A stretch of 64,000 bases of DNA from Exiguobacterium sibiricum 7-3 (GTDB taxonomy: Bacteria; Bacillota; Bacilli; Exiguobacteriales; Exiguobacteriaceae), in the NCBI RefSeq assembly GCF_000620865.1, contig NZ_KK211190.1:695971-759970 (forward strand), written 5' to 3'. Of this stretch, positions 37,009 through 45,661 are shown piece by piece; positions within the stretch are counted from its first letter, which is position 1, and each line of letters begins with the position of its first letter. Under the pieces are notes generated by a model. That model made no database searches and was not told the DNA's origin. It was given only the letters and a program-made list of their open reading frames with translations. Position numbers and translations under genes: made by a program.

Positions 37009-37461
37009 ATGAGAATCGTCGGGATCTATCATTCAGTACCAGAAGTCGTCAGTGCTGTTCATGATTTACGTGTCGCAGGAGTTGTTTCAACAGATTTAAA
37101 AGTCATTGCCCATGATCGATATGATTTGGAACAAATCGAAGAGTTGGCAGATCTGAACAATCAACAAACATCGACTCGTCTGTCGCAAGAAGAACACATG
37201 AATCTATGGCAAGAGATCAAAGGCATCTTTAAAAAGGACAGTGCCGGATCTTCTTCGCACAGCGATGTACTGGAAGCGAGCGGATTGACGAAAGAGGATG
37301 TCAACCGTGCCAACAAAGCAGCGGAAGAGGGACAATTCGTCTTACTCGTCGGCGATGAAGCGGATCAACATTCTGAACGGAAAGCCCACGATGAATCGGA
37401 TAATACAAACGTTTTCAGCGGTCCAAACACGCTCAATGAGCGAAACGATCGGTTACTGTAA
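37009..37461 (+). CDS. General stress protein 17M-like domain protein
   Basis: 150 residues. The N-terminal part (RIVGIYHSVPEVVSAVHDLR, residues 2-21) matches the general stress protein 17M domain found in YflT-like proteins. Very acidic, no membrane segment, with a hydrophilic low-complexity tail. Function beyond stress response unknown. ATG after TAGGGGG. Confidence 0.75.
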   Translation: MRIVGIYHSVPEVVSAVHDLRVAGVVSTDLKVIAHDRYDLEQIEELADLNNQQTSTRLSQEEHMNLWQEIKGIFKKDSAGSSSHSDVLEASGLTKEDVNRANKAAEEGQFVLLVGDEADQHSERKAHDESDNTNVFSGPNTLNERNDRLL

Positions 37462-37467
37462 CAGCAA

Positions 37468-37502
37468 AACAGCCAACTCCTAAGGGAGCTGGCTGTTTTT
37501 TT
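37468..37502. terminator. Terminator between the stress gene and the DUF3055 gene
   Basis: AACAGCCAACTCC (37468-37480) pairs with GGGAGCTGGCTGTT (37484-37497), then T7 on the plus strand; the minus-strand side has only a short T-run, so it mainly serves the plus gene. Confidence 0.88.
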
Positions 37503-37776
37503 ATAGACCAATGTAGTCACTCAAATATCCTTCAAGTTCGTCTGCCGCCTCATCCTCTAAATCAAAGGCATGGGCGATGTAGCCCGGCTCATCAAAGTCG
37601 TCCGGACCAATGATTGCAAACCGGTTCGACAACAGGTTCAGCACCAAAATCTTTCCGAAGAAGTGTTCGGAGTGGGTAATGGCCAAATCGAAACGGCTCG
37701 TCTCACCGATCCAGCAGACGAACCGGGTTTTTGTTTGTTCAACGTCGTCGTATAAAAAATCGCGTTCTTGCATCAT
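37501..37776 (-). CDS. DUF3055-like small acidic protein
   Basis: 91 residues: FLYDDVEQTKTRFVCWIGET at the start, then RFDLAITHSEHFFGKILVLN and RFAIIGPDDFDEPGYIAHAF. This pattern recalls DUF3055 proteins of Bacillales. Cytosolic, acidic, function unknown. ATG at 37776 or 37773 after TGAGGGAA. Convergent with the stress gene. Confidence 0.65.
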   Translation of the reverse strand: MMQERDFLYDDVEQTKTRFVCWIGETSRFDLAITHSEHFFGKILVLNLLSNRFAIIGPDDFDEPGYIAHAFDLEDEAADELEGYLSDYIGL

Positions 37777-37812
37777 CTGTCAGTTCCCTCATTTCCTTCA
37801 TCTCTGATTAGA

Positions 37813-38793
37813 TTAAAGGGTTTGGGGAACCTTTTGCAAGTAAGGTTTACGCGAAAGGCTGTGTTCTGCGATGACCTTCCGGATCGTCCGTGTTTTTGAA
37901 CGCATGACAAGTGATGTCGTCTCGACGATATCGTCCGTCAAGAAGCGGACGCCGTCGAGCATCTCACCTGTCGTGACACCCGTTGCAGCAAAGATGCAGT
38001 CGTCACTTTTAATCAAATCGTCGAGTGTCAACAATTGCAACGGATCGGCAAGTCCCATCCGGATGACACGTGCTGTCTCTTCCTCATTCATCGGGTGCAG
38101 ACGGGCCTGCATGTCGCCACCCATCGCCTTGACGGCAGCTGCCGTGATGACGCCTTCCGGTGCGCCGCCCGTTCCGATGAAGATATCGATTCCAGTTGAA
38201 GGAGAAAGTGGAGCGATTCCTGCTGACACATCGCCGTCTTCAAACAGACGGACACGTGCGCCGACACGCATTGCTGCTTCCCGGAAGTGATCATGGCGTG
38301 GACGGTCCTGCATGATGACGGTGACGTCTTCGATTCGTTTTTGATTCAATTCCGCTGCTTTTTGAATGATGAATTCGAGCGGGTCGTCAAGTGAGACATG
38401 TCCTTTTAAGTTCGGTCCGACGGTCAGTTTATCCATATACATATCCGGCGCATGTAACAAAGCACCTTGGTCAGCGACAGCGATGACGACCATTGCGTTA
38501 CCGAGACCTTTGGCAACGATGTTCGTTCCTTCAAGCGGATCGACTGCGATATCGACGATCGGACCGCTTGTCGTACCGACTTTTTCGCCGATGAATAACA
38601 TCGGTGCTTCGTCGAGTTCCCCTTCACCGATGACGACGGTTCCCGCCATGTTGACGGTATTTAAGACTTCGCGCATGGCAGTCGTTGCCGCATCATCGGC
38701 TTCGTTCTTCTTGCCCCGGCCAATCCATTTGGCGGATGCCAGTGCCGCTGCTTCTGTTGCTCGGACGATTTCTAGTGCTAATTCGCGTTCCAT
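37813..38793 (-). CDS. glpX: Fructose-1,6-bisphosphatase class II GlpX
   Basis: Gluconeogenic phosphatase, lithium-sensitive fold. 326 residues with NEADDAATTAMREVLNTV (about residue 30), VIGEGELDEAPML (about residue 54) and VDPLEGTNIVAKGL (about residues 83-96), which hold the metal-binding Glu/Asp. ATG at 38793 after TGGAGG. Monocistronic. Confidence 0.95.
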   Translation of the reverse strand: MERELALEIVRATEAAALASAKWIGRGKKNEADDAATTAMREVLNTVNMAGTVVIGEGELDEAPMLFIGEKVGTTSGPIVDIAVDPLEGTNIVAKGLGNAMVVIAVADQGALLHAPDMYMDKLTVGPNLKGHVSLDDPLEFIIQKAAELNQKRIEDVTVIMQDRPRHDHFREAAMRVGARVRLFEDGDVSAGIAPLSPSTGIDIFIGTGGAPEGVITAAAVKAMGGDMQARLHPMNEEETARVIRMGLADPLQLLTLDDLIKSDDCIFAATGVTTGEMLDGVRFLTDDIVETTSLVMRSKTRTIRKVIAEHSLSRKPYLQKVPQTL

Positions 38794-38947
38794 CTATGAA
38801 TAACCTCCAAGTCACTCAATGTGACATACTATTTTCGTAAAAATCTAAATTGAGGATAACACATTGAGCAATGTGATGCAAACAGCCTTTCTGCTTTTCA
38901 TGTTTCGCCGATAGAGCTAAAATGAAGGGTGTGAGGGGGAATGTAAG

Positions 38948-39391
38948 ATGTATTTTGTAAATCGTGAAAAGATTGAACAAACCGTTGTTTGTTTTGAAAC
39001 GGCCTTGCGTCAAAGTAAAGAGTTAACAGGGGATGCTTTGACAGTTTCACTTGCGTGGGAACGAATCGGATTTTTAGTGATTGAAAGCATCATCGATATC
39101 GGGAACAGTATGATTGATGGTTTCATCATGCGTGATCCGGGAAGTTATGAAGATATCGTCATGATTTTAGAAGATGAGCGGGTCATTGATGCGTCACTTG
39201 CGACAAGCTTGAAGCGTATCGTTGCGTTGCGGACACGAATCGTCCGTGAATTTACGACATCGAGTACAGCGGAAATCCGGGATGGTCTTTTGGAAGAAGA
39301 AACACAATTACGTCGTTTTCCGGACGCCGTCCGACGTTATTTAGAGACAGAACTCGGACCCGTCTCTGCATTTTTACCAAACGAGGAGTGA
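38948..39391 (+). CDS. DUF86 / HepT-like protein (YutE-like)
   Basis: 147 residues, all-alpha HEPN-related fold; GFLVIESIIDIGNSMIDGFI (about residues 38-57) is typical for DUF86. HepT toxins carry RX4-6HXY; here the matching place reads RTRIVREF, so the histidine and tyrosine are absent and RNase activity is unlikely. No MntA-type antitoxin nucleotidyltransferase is adjacent. Followed after 6 bases by yutF, as in B. subtilis yutE-yutF. Start after GTGAGGGGGAATGTAAG. Confidence 0.78.
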   Translation: MYFVNREKIEQTVVCFETALRQSKELTGDALTVSLAWERIGFLVIESIIDIGNSMIDGFIMRDPGSYEDIVMILEDERVIDASLATSLKRIVALRTRIVREFTTSSTAEIRDGLLEEETQLRRFPDAVRRYLETELGPVSAFLPNEE

Positions 39392-39397
39392 GCCAGG

Positions 39398-40162
39398 ATG
39401 AAAGCAAAAGGATATTTATTTGATTTAGACGGTACAATGTATAACGGGACAGAACCCGTCAAAGAAGCAGTCGATTTCGTGAACCGGTTGCAGGAAGAAG
39501 GCGTACCGTATCTGTTCGTTACGAACAATGCCTCGATGACGGCGGAAGCCGTTGCTGAAAAATTACGCGGCATGGGTGTGCATTCGAATGCGGAACACGT
39601 CTTAACGAGTGCGATGGCGACAGGTCGCTACATCGCAGAACTCGATCCGGGTGCGAAAGTCTATGCAATCGGAGAAGGCGGATTGATTGATGCCCTTGAA
39701 CGTCAAGGCTTACAAGTCGTCGCGGATGAGAATGCCCACTATGTTGTCATCGGTCTCGACCGTCAGATCACGTATGAGAAGTTAGCCGTCGGAGCACTGG
39801 CAATCCGGGCCGGAGCCCGCTTCATCTCAACGAATGGAGACATCGCGATTCCGACAGAGCGCGGATTCCTGCCGGGAAACGGTGCGTTGACGTCCGTTTT
39901 ACGTGTGACGACGGAAAAAGAACCGTTTTATATCGGGAAACCGGAACCGGTCATGGTCAATATCGCAGCCGAAATGATTGGTCTTGCGAAAGAAGATCTC
40001 ATCATGGTCGGGGATAATTACCATACGGACATTTTGTTCGGGATCAATGGCGGTATCCGGACGATGCATGTCAACTCCGGCGTCCATACACCGGTCTTCA
40101 TTCAAGGGCAGGATGCCCAACCGACGTATATGGTCGATACGTTGGCAGAATGGATTCTCTAA
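39398..40162 (+). CDS. yutF: HAD-superfamily IIA hydrolase (YutF/NagD-like)
   Basis: 254 residues. HAD motif I FDLDGTMYNGTEPV (residues 8-21), motif II LFVTNNASMT (about residue 44), lysine in IGKPEPVMV (about residue 179), motif III MVGDNYHTDILFGINGG (about residues 203-219). Type IIA cap. Probably a phosphatase of small metabolites. ATG after GAGTGAGCCAGG. Confidence 0.88.
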   Translation: MKAKGYLFDLDGTMYNGTEPVKEAVDFVNRLQEEGVPYLFVTNNASMTAEAVAEKLRGMGVHSNAEHVLTSAMATGRYIAELDPGAKVYAIGEGGLIDALERQGLQVVADENAHYVVIGLDRQITYEKLAVGALAIRAGARFISTNGDIAIPTERGFLPGNGALTSVLRVTTEKEPFYIGKPEPVMVNIAAEMIGLAKEDLIMVGDNYHTDILFGINGGIRTMHVNSGVHTPVFIQGQDAQPTYMVDTLAEWIL

Positions 40163-40164
40163 CC

Positions 40165-40203
40165 AAAAAAATCCCCATTGACGGATGTCAGTGGGGATTT
40201 TAC
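40165..40203. terminator. Bidirectional terminator between yutF and the NifU-like gene
   Basis: AATCCCCATTGAC (40170-40182) pairs with GTCAGTGGGGATT (40187-40199, one G-U); A-run before and T-run after serve both strands. Confidence 0.88.
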
Positions 40204-40206
40204 TAA

Positions 40207-40434
40207 TTAGAAAACTTGTTCGACTTCAACGACGCCGGCTACTTCTTCAAGCAGGGCACGTTCGATACCAGCCTTCAGTGTGATCGTTGAACTTGGGCAG
40301 CTGCCGCAAGCTCCCATCAAACGGAGTTTGACGATACCATCTTCTACATCTACGAGTTCAACGTCTCCTCCGTCACGAAGAAGGAACGGACGCAATTTTT
40401 CGAGTACTTCGTTTACTTGATCAAACATTTCCAT
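40207..40434 (-). CDS. NifU C-terminal domain protein (YutI-like Fe-S carrier)
   Basis: 75 residues, Nfu domain with CxxC in [19 protein letters not shown] (about residues 40-58). Acts as Fe-S cluster carrier downstream of SUF. Start: AAAGGA precedes ATG 40434 by 11 bases; the longer frame from 40446 begins inside that binding site. Matches B. subtilis YutI. Confidence 0.9.
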   Translation of the reverse strand: MEMFDQVNEVLEKLRPFLLRDGGDVELVDVEDGIVKLRLMGACGSCPSSTITLKAGIERALLEEVAGVVEVEQVF

Positions 40435-40545
40435 GCGTAAACACATCCTTTCTTATAGACTCATTGTAACAGGGTTGAAAAATGTTCTCAATCTGGAAAA
40501 CTTGTATACTAAAAAAGAAGTGCAGAAAGAAAAGGGGGATATAGG

Positions 40546-40851
40546 ATGGAAATCAAGGTATACGGGGCTGCAAAGACTTGTCCGAGCTGTGTAGGGGCAC
40601 CGAGTTCTGAAGAGACGTACAGTTGGTTGCAAGCGGTTCTCGGACGGAAATACGAGACGGCATTAACCTTTGAATATGTCGATTTCGAGGCCGTGCCGCT
40701 CGACGATGAGTGGGTGACAGCCTTAAAGGACGATGTCTATTTTTATCCGCTCGTCCTGCTCGATGGTGAGATGATTGATGAAGGATACGTGCAGCTGAAG
40801 AAAATCACCCAGGCGATTGATATGAGAGTGCAAAAAACGGCCCCGGAATGA
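40546..40851 (+). CDS. DUF1462 protein (YuzD-like)
   Basis: 101 residues, thioredoxin-like fold with CPSC at residues 12-15 (AAKTCPSCVGAPSSEETYSW is the family signature). A disulfide or metal function is likely but untested. Divergent from yutI and next to yutJ, as in B. subtilis. Confidence 0.85.
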   Translation: MEIKVYGAAKTCPSCVGAPSSEETYSWLQAVLGRKYETALTFEYVDFEAVPLDDEWVTALKDDVYFYPLVLLDGEMIDEGYVQLKKITQAIDMRVQKTAPE

Positions 40852-40869
40852 TGACCGGCGCCGTTTTTC
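40833..40869. terminator. Bidirectional terminator overlapping the end of the DUF1462 gene
   Basis: AACGGCCCCGG pairs with CCGGCGCCGTT around the stop codon; T-run follows on plus and A-run precedes for the minus gene. Confidence 0.8.
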
Positions 40870-41922
40870 TTATTTAATTTTTTTATGTTTCCAGAGGACA
40901 CCGGACTTCAGAAGACGCGGAACTTTTCCCGTCAAGGCTTGTTTCCCCATGACGATTCCAAAACCGTCTGATTTCCCGAGCGACCCGAGCATGCCGCGTA
41001 ACTTGATTTCCGGCAGTTTCGGTAACTTCTTGCCGGCCCATTTCGCCTGCAGGACATCAACGACTTGATCGGCTTGATGTTCGGCGAGCTGTCCGCTTGG
41101 TGCATACGGCAGACTGGCGCAATCCCCGATGACGAAAACATTTTCATGTTCCGGCACATGGTGGTGATCCGTCAGCTTGATCCGTCCGCCGCTGTCCGCT
41201 TCAAAACCAAGATCGCGGACGACTTTGACCGGTTGCGTCCCGGCTGTCCAAATCGTCAAGTTCGACGGATAGGCATCATCGCCGTTTTGAACATCATCTG
41301 CCGTGACGAATGTGACGTTGGAATTATTGATGACCTCGACATCATGTTCCTCGAACCACTCTTGGACATAGGTCGAGACCTTATCCGAAAGGAAAGACAA
41401 AACGGACGGTCCGCGGTCAAATAAGCGGATTTTTAAATCTTTCCGGCTTTCGTGCAGTTCACTGGCGAGTTCGACGCCGGATAGACCGGCTCCAACGATC
41501 GAGACAACCGCGCCGGGTGAAAGTCCGCAAATCGCTTGCTGCGTTTTCCGCGACTCTTCAAGTGTCTGGATGCTGTAGGTAAACTCTTGTGCGCCCGGTA
41601 TGTTATGGTATTTATCTTCACACCCTAAAGCGATGATGAGATCGTCATAAAACAGTTCCGTCCCGTCTTGCAGATGGACGGAGTTCGTCTCCGGTGAAAT
41701 CTGGACGACATGTCCATATTTATATGTGAGATGTTCGCCTTCCGGAAAAGCAATCCGAACATCACGATCCGATAATGTACCGGCAGCTAGTGCATAATAC
41801 TCTGTTTTTAAGGCATGATACGGTAAACGATCGACGAGTGTCACAGCGACCTCTTCATCCTTAAATCGTTCACAAATCCGCATCCCACCGTATCCACCAC
41901 CTAAAACAACCAGTTGCTTCAT
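40870..41922 (-). CDS. NDH-2-like FAD-dependent oxidoreductase (YutJ-like)
   Basis: 350 residues. FAD site LVVLGGGYGGMRICERFKDE (residues 4-23); NAD site VVSIVGAGLSGVELASELHE (about residues 139-158); second FAD motif VFVIGDCASLPYAPSG (about residues 265-280). No strong C-terminal membrane helix, so peripheral. Likely an NADH:quinone reductase or related. A second, larger paralogue is at 46958. ATG after AAGGGGGATTTTAAGTT. Confidence 0.85.
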   Translation of the reverse strand: MKQLVVLGGGYGGMRICERFKDEEVAVTLVDRLPYHALKTEYYALAAGTLSDRDVRIAFPEGEHLTYKYGHVVQISPETNSVHLQDGTELFYDDLIIALGCEDKYHNIPGAQEFTYSIQTLEESRKTQQAICGLSPGAVVSIVGAGLSGVELASELHESRKDLKIRLFDRGPSVLSFLSDKVSTYVQEWFEEHDVEVINNSNVTFVTADDVQNGDDAYPSNLTIWTAGTQPVKVVRDLGFEADSGGRIKLTDHHHVPEHENVFVIGDCASLPYAPSGQLAEHQADQVVDVLQAKWAGKKLPKLPEIKLRGMLGSLGKSDGFGIVMGKQALTGKVPRLLKSGVLWKHKKIK

Positions 41923-42014
41923 AACTTAAAATCCCCCTTAGTTCCCCTAAATCAGTCTGACCTTGTATAATACGACATGAGGAAAGATAATTCCTGCTTA
42001 AAGGAGGAAAAAAA

Positions 42015-42248
42015 GTGAATCCGATTATTGAATTTTGTATCAGTAACTTAGCGACAGGGACCCAGGTCGTCATGCAACAACTCGAACGGGACCCGAATGT
42101 CGATGTCGTCGAATATGGTTGTCTCGGTTATTGCGGCATCTGTTCCCTCGATCATTTCTGTCTGGTTGACGGAGAAACGGTTGTCGGCGAGACACCGGAA
42201 GAATTGTTAGAAAAGATTTATTTAAAAATTGAAGAAAACGAATTCTAA
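42015..42248 (+). CDS. DUF1450 protein (YuzB-like)
   Basis: 77 residues. Conserved cysteines in IEFCISNLA, YGCLGYCGICS (residues 36-46) and DHFCLVDG suggest metal or cluster binding. Family occurs in Bacillales beside yutJ. Function unknown. ATG variant: GTG at 42015 after AAAGGAGGAAAAA. Confidence 0.86.
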   Translation: MNPIIEFCISNLATGTQVVMQQLERDPNVDVVEYGCLGYCGICSLDHFCLVDGETVVGETPEELLEKIYLKIEENEF

Positions 42249-42283
42249 AAAAATCCCCGTGTCTCAGATGAGACCGGGGATTC
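42246..42283 (-). terminator. Terminator of ribU
   Basis: AATCCCCG-GTCTC (42252) pairs with GAGAC-GGGGATT (to 42282). The T7 run lies on the minus strand, so it chiefly ends ribU; the plus side lacks a T-run. Confidence 0.85.
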
Positions 42284-42311
42284 GTGTCTGTCAGCGGGCG
42301 CGGCTTCGGAC

Positions 42312-42878
42312 TTAGATCGTTTGTTGACGACGCATCATCCAAGGTTTCAGTTTCAAGAACAGCGGAATGAAGAGGGCTGAGATGAACATCGCCTTGATGA
42401 TGTTAAACGGTAAGATACCGGCTGTAATCGTCGTCCACTTGACGGCAGGATCAAGCATGTAATCCATGCCGAAGAACCAAGCGTACGCTGGAAGAATCAA
42501 GATATAGTTGAGGATTGCAAGACCGAGTGCCATCGTGATTGTACCAGCGACAAGACCGGTTGCAAGACCTTTTGTAGATTTCTTTTTATGATAGAACCAA
42601 CTGACCGGAAGAATGAAGGCAACACCAGCTGCGAAGTTGGCAAGCTCGCCGACCGGAACACCACTTCCGCGGAAGATGTAGTACAGGACGTTTTTGAGTG
42701 CTTCGACGATGACGCCGGCGACCGGTGAGAACATGATAGCGGCGATCAAAGCAGGAACATCACTGAAGTCGATCTTCAAATAGTTCGGTAAAAACGGAAG
42801 CGGGAAATTCAGTAGCATAAGAACAAATGAAATTGAACCTAACATGGATAATGTGACCATTTTTTGTGTGCGTTTCAT
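42312..42878 (-). CDS. ribU: Riboflavin transporter RibU (ECF S component)
   Basis: 188 residues, five to six membrane segments, substrate-binding S subunit of an ECF transporter. The block FLPNYLKIDFSDVPALIAA (about residues 31-49) and the KNVLYYIFRGSGVPVGELAN segment are RibU hallmarks. ATG at 42878 after AAAGGAGATTATACTCGT; the open frame to 42938 overlaps the riboswitch terminator. The ECF energy module is not in the window. Controlled by the FMN riboswitch upstream. Confidence 0.92.
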   Translation of the reverse strand: MKRTQKMVTLSMLGSISFVLMLLNFPLPFLPNYLKIDFSDVPALIAAIMFSPVAGVIVEALKNVLYYIFRGSGVPVGELANFAAGVAFILPVSWFYHKKKSTKGLATGLVAGTITMALGLAILNYILILPAYAWFFGMDYMLDPAVKWTTITAGILPFNIIKAMFISALFIPLFLKLKPWMMRRQQTI

Positions 42879-42935
42879 ACGAGTATAATCTCCTTTTGCT
42901 CGTTCCTCTCGATGAAGTATTGGCATGGCTGCGTT

Positions 42936-42969
42936 CAAAATAAACCCCCATCGAAGTATTCGATAGGGG
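42936..42969 (-). terminator. Riboswitch-controlled terminator before ribU
   Basis: On the minus strand CCCCTATCGAA pairs with TTCGATGGGG (plus coordinates 42945-42969) and a T-rich tail follows. CTTCTCCC at its 5' edge (42967-42974) can instead pair with GGGAGAAG of the aptamer (43042-43049). Confidence 0.88.
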
Positions 42970-43038
42970 AGAAGTCCGCAGTAAACTAAACCTGAACGAT
43001 TTTTGCAAAAATCGGTTCAAGAAATAGAAACATGCCGC

Positions 43039-43174
43039 CATCTTCTCCCATCCAGACTATACTGTCGGCTCCTGAGTCACACAGAATCAGCAAATAGCGC
43101 CCTATTCGCTCGCGGGCTTCAGACGAATCGTCTGTTTACCGCCGGTCGGGAATTTCACCCTGCCCTGAAGATGG
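43039..43174 (-). promoter_or_regulatory. FMN riboswitch (RFN element) of ribU
   Basis: Minus strand reads TCAGGGCAGGGTGAAATTCC, CGACCGGCGGT, AGCCCGCGAGC, GAGCCGACAGTATAGTCTGG and ATGGGAGAAGATG in order, the complete RFN consensus. It lies about 160 bases before the ribU ATG. A perfect ATTTTTGCAAAAAT hairpin (around 42997-43013) separates aptamer and terminator. FMN binding should favour the terminator and switch off riboflavin uptake. The whole gap 42879-43293 is accounted for by this and the yutM promoter region. Confidence 0.96.
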
Positions 43175-43293
43175 AACGATTTAATTTTTTTTGATACAAC
43201 TCCTTTATACAACGAATTCAAGATAGTTTCAAGCAACTAGGTTTCGATTCACCTCAAAATTGCGTATACTAATAAAAAAGGGAAGGTGATGAC

Positions 43294-43644
43294 ATGATTC
43301 ATTTAACAGAAGCGGCCGCACTCCAAGTCAAAGAGATGATGTTGCAGGCGCCGGACGATGAACAAAATCTGCGCATGCTCGTTCAAGGTGGCGGATGCAG
43401 TGGTCTCTCCTACGGCATGGGCTTTGACAGTGAAAAAGAGACAGACTTAACCTTCGAGCAACACGGGGTCAAAGTCATTGTCGATCAAAAAGATTATCCG
43501 GTCGTCAAAGGACTGGAAGTAGACTATAAACAATCCATGCTCGGAGGCGGATTCACGATTACGAATCCAAATGCGATTGCCACATGCGGCTGCGGGACTT
43601 CATTCCGGACTGCAACCAATGCCGGGACACCGGGCGGATGTTAA
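43294..43644 (+). CDS. A-type Fe-S carrier (HesB/IscA/SufA family, YutM-like)
   Basis: 116 residues. Three conserved cysteines: GGGCSGLSYGMGF (about residue 34) and CGCGTSFRT (about residues 99-107). Transfers clusters to target proteins. Located apart from sufCDSUB but in the same window, with YutI. ATG after GGGAAGGTGATGAC. Confidence 0.93.
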   Translation: MIHLTEAAALQVKEMMLQAPDDEQNLRMLVQGGGCSGLSYGMGFDSEKETDLTFEQHGVKVIVDQKDYPVVKGLEVDYKQSMLGGGFTITNPNAIATCGCGTSFRTATNAGTPGGC

Positions 43645-43656
43645 TCAAATCACTCT

Positions 43657-43687
43657 AAACGCAGACGATTCCGTCTGCGTTTTTTTG
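43657..43687 (+). terminator. Terminator after yutM
   Basis: AAACGCAGACG (43657-43667) pairs with CGTCTGCGTTT (43672-43682), then more T. Confidence 0.92.
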
Positions 43688-43776
43688 TTTTCGGCGGCGG
43701 ATCAACAGGACTTTTCGATGCGGATGGAGAAGGACTAACAAGAACATGAGCATGCTATGACAAGGGAGGACTATCG

Positions 43777-44643
43777 ATGCGAAAGGTACTGATTTTTGGT
43801 GGAACACGCTACTTTGGTCGACGGTTGGCATTACGGCTTGCGGAATCGGGGGATGATGTGACGATTGTCACGCGCGGCGAGCATACGCCACCTGTCGCGA
43901 AAGGCTTGACATTTTTTAAAGGGGACCGAACGTCAAGCAGCACGATGAAAGACTTAGGGAGTCAGAACTGGGATATCATCTATGACAACATCTGCTTTAA
44001 TCCGTATCAGGCGAAACTTGCGGTCGATGCGTTCGAGGGGAAAGTCGGACGTTACATTCTGACGTCGACGATGTCGGTCTATGAGAACGGTGGAACGAAG
44101 ATTTCAGAACGTGCCTACAATCCGTTTCCCGGGAAATATGACCTCGAAAAAGAACATGACTACGGGGAAGGAAAACGTCAGGCGGAAAGTTACTTTTTCC
44201 AACGGGCGACCTTCCCGGTCATTGCCGTTCGTTTCCCGGTTGTCCTGGGACCGGATGATTATACGGAACGACTAGTCTTTCATGTCAAACGCGCCTTGGC
44301 CGGTCAACCGATCATCGCTGAAAATTTGTATGCGAAGATGGGCTACATCTCAAGTTATGAAGCAGCAGCTTTCCTCGAATGGTGCGGCCGTTCGACGATG
44401 ACGGGACCTATTAATGCTGCAAGCGACGGCGTGTTGTCGATTCAAGACTTGATGGATAAGATTGATCACGTGGCAGAGACGACATCGCGTTTTGAGACGA
44501 CAGGCGAAGATTCGTCACCACTTGCGCCGGAACATGACTTCTATATGGATACGACAGCAGCCAAGCAAGCAGGGTATTTATTCCAGCATGTCGATGACTG
44601 GCTCGATCGACTGATTGAAGAGGAGGTCCGTAACCACAAATGA
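43777..44643 (+). CDS. NAD-dependent epimerase/dehydratase-like (atypical SDR) protein
   Basis: 288 residues. Rossmann motif LIFGGTRYFGRRLALRLAES (residues 5-24). GGTRYFG resembles the atypical SDR group related to isoflavone reductases. The usual YxxxK is not clear; YILTSTMSVYENGG (about residue 93) and EGKRQAESYFF occupy that area. Substrate unknown. Overlaps the next gene by four bases. Confidence 0.75.
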   Translation: MRKVLIFGGTRYFGRRLALRLAESGDDVTIVTRGEHTPPVAKGLTFFKGDRTSSSTMKDLGSQNWDIIYDNICFNPYQAKLAVDAFEGKVGRYILTSTMSVYENGGTKISERAYNPFPGKYDLEKEHDYGEGKRQAESYFFQRATFPVIAVRFPVVLGPDDYTERLVFHVKRALAGQPIIAENLYAKMGYISSYEAAAFLEWCGRSTMTGPINAASDGVLSIQDLMDKIDHVAETTSRFETTGEDSSPLAPEHDFYMDTTAAKQAGYLFQHVDDWLDRLIEEEVRNHK

Positions 44644-45143
44644 TGCAATTGATGAAACCAACGATCGCATGGGAAAAAGAATACCGTGCCTTTTTAGAAG
44701 ACTGGCGAGAATCGGGAGAATCGATCGTACCGGAAGTTGTCGGAGATACGTATGAACCGCTCGCAGCCTATTTCGCTGAGCAAGAAGCGGAGGAATCGGA
44801 AGTGAGCCCGGGACGTGTTACGCATTCAACGTACTGGATGGTCGATGGACAACGGATCGTCGGTGCATTGAACTTCCGACATGACTTGACGGAGAATTTG
44901 AAGTTGTATGGAGGGCATATCGGATACGGCATCCGCCCGTCCGAGCGCAAGAAAGGATATGCGACGACAGGTCTTCGGCTCGTACTCGAGGAAGCACGAC
45001 AGCGTGGACTCGATCAAGTATTGCTGACGTGTGGTGTCGAAAATCTCGCATCGCGCCTTGTCATCGTAGCGAACGGTGGTCAGGAAATCGAACCGACTGT
45101 TCGCGATGGACGCGAGACACGTCGCTTCATCATTTCGTTATGA
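44640..45143 (+). CDS. GNAT-family N-acetyltransferase
   Basis: 167 residues with the acetyl-CoA loop RPSERKKGYATTGLRLVLEE (about residues 99-118), an R-x-x-x-x-G-x-A variant, and VENLASRLVIVANGG after it. It appears to be translated with the upstream SDR (ATGA overlap). Acceptor unknown. Confidence 0.82.
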   Translation: MMQLMKPTIAWEKEYRAFLEDWRESGESIVPEVVGDTYEPLAAYFAEQEAEESEVSPGRVTHSTYWMVDGQRIVGALNFRHDLTENLKLYGGHIGYGIRPSERKKGYATTGLRLVLEEARQRGLDQVLLTCGVENLASRLVIVANGGQEIEPTVRDGRETRRFIISL

Positions 45144-45154
45144 GGAGGCCTGTT

Positions 45155-45658
45155 TTGATTCGTGCAGCGGTACTTGAAGACGCTGCTGTGATTGCCCGGA
45201 TTCATGTCGCATCCTGGCGGGAAACGTACCGGACGATTATGCCGGATCCATATCTCGATCAGTTATCAGCGGAGAACCGGGAATCGGGTTGGCGGAAAAG
45301 TCTTGCCGAAGGTCCGGTTTTCGTGGCGCTTGATCAGACAAACGAAATCGTCGGTTTTGCGAACGGTGGACCAAGCAGGGAAAATGATGCGACGGAGGGA
45401 GAACTGTACGCGCTCTATCTTTTGAAAAGTCATCAGGGACAAGGAACCGGTAAACGGTTGTTTGATCACGTGTTGGAAGATCTCAGGCGGAAAGACTTCC
45501 AGTCTTGCATTGTAAGTGTGCTGGCAGATAACCCGTCCCGTTTCTTTTATGAACGCTTCGGCGGACGTCTCGTTTCCGGACAGCCAATCGAGCGGGGCGG
45601 GAAACAACTGATTGCGTGTACGTATCGGATTGTACTTGTCCCGTCATTTAACGCATGA
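45155..45658 (+). CDS. GNAT-family N-acetyltransferase
   Basis: 167 residues. MIRAAVLEDAAVIARIHVAS start and acetyl-CoA loop SHQGQGTGKRLFDHVLEDL (about residues 91-109). TTG start at 45155 after GAGGAGG; the longer open frame from 45029 overlaps the previous gene and is not used. Third gene of a small operon with the SDR and the first GNAT protein. Confidence 0.82.
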   Translation: MIRAAVLEDAAVIARIHVASWRETYRTIMPDPYLDQLSAENRESGWRKSLAEGPVFVALDQTNEIVGFANGGPSRENDATEGELYALYLLKSHQGQGTGKRLFDHVLEDLRRKDFQSCIVSVLADNPSRFFYERFGGRLVSGQPIERGGKQLIACTYRIVLVPSFNA

Positions 45659-45661
45659 ATC

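Noticed and set aside
38948-39391. HepT/MntA toxin-antitoxin module
   Set aside because: The catalytic RX4-6HXY motif is missing and no nucleotidyltransferase antitoxin gene is adjacent.
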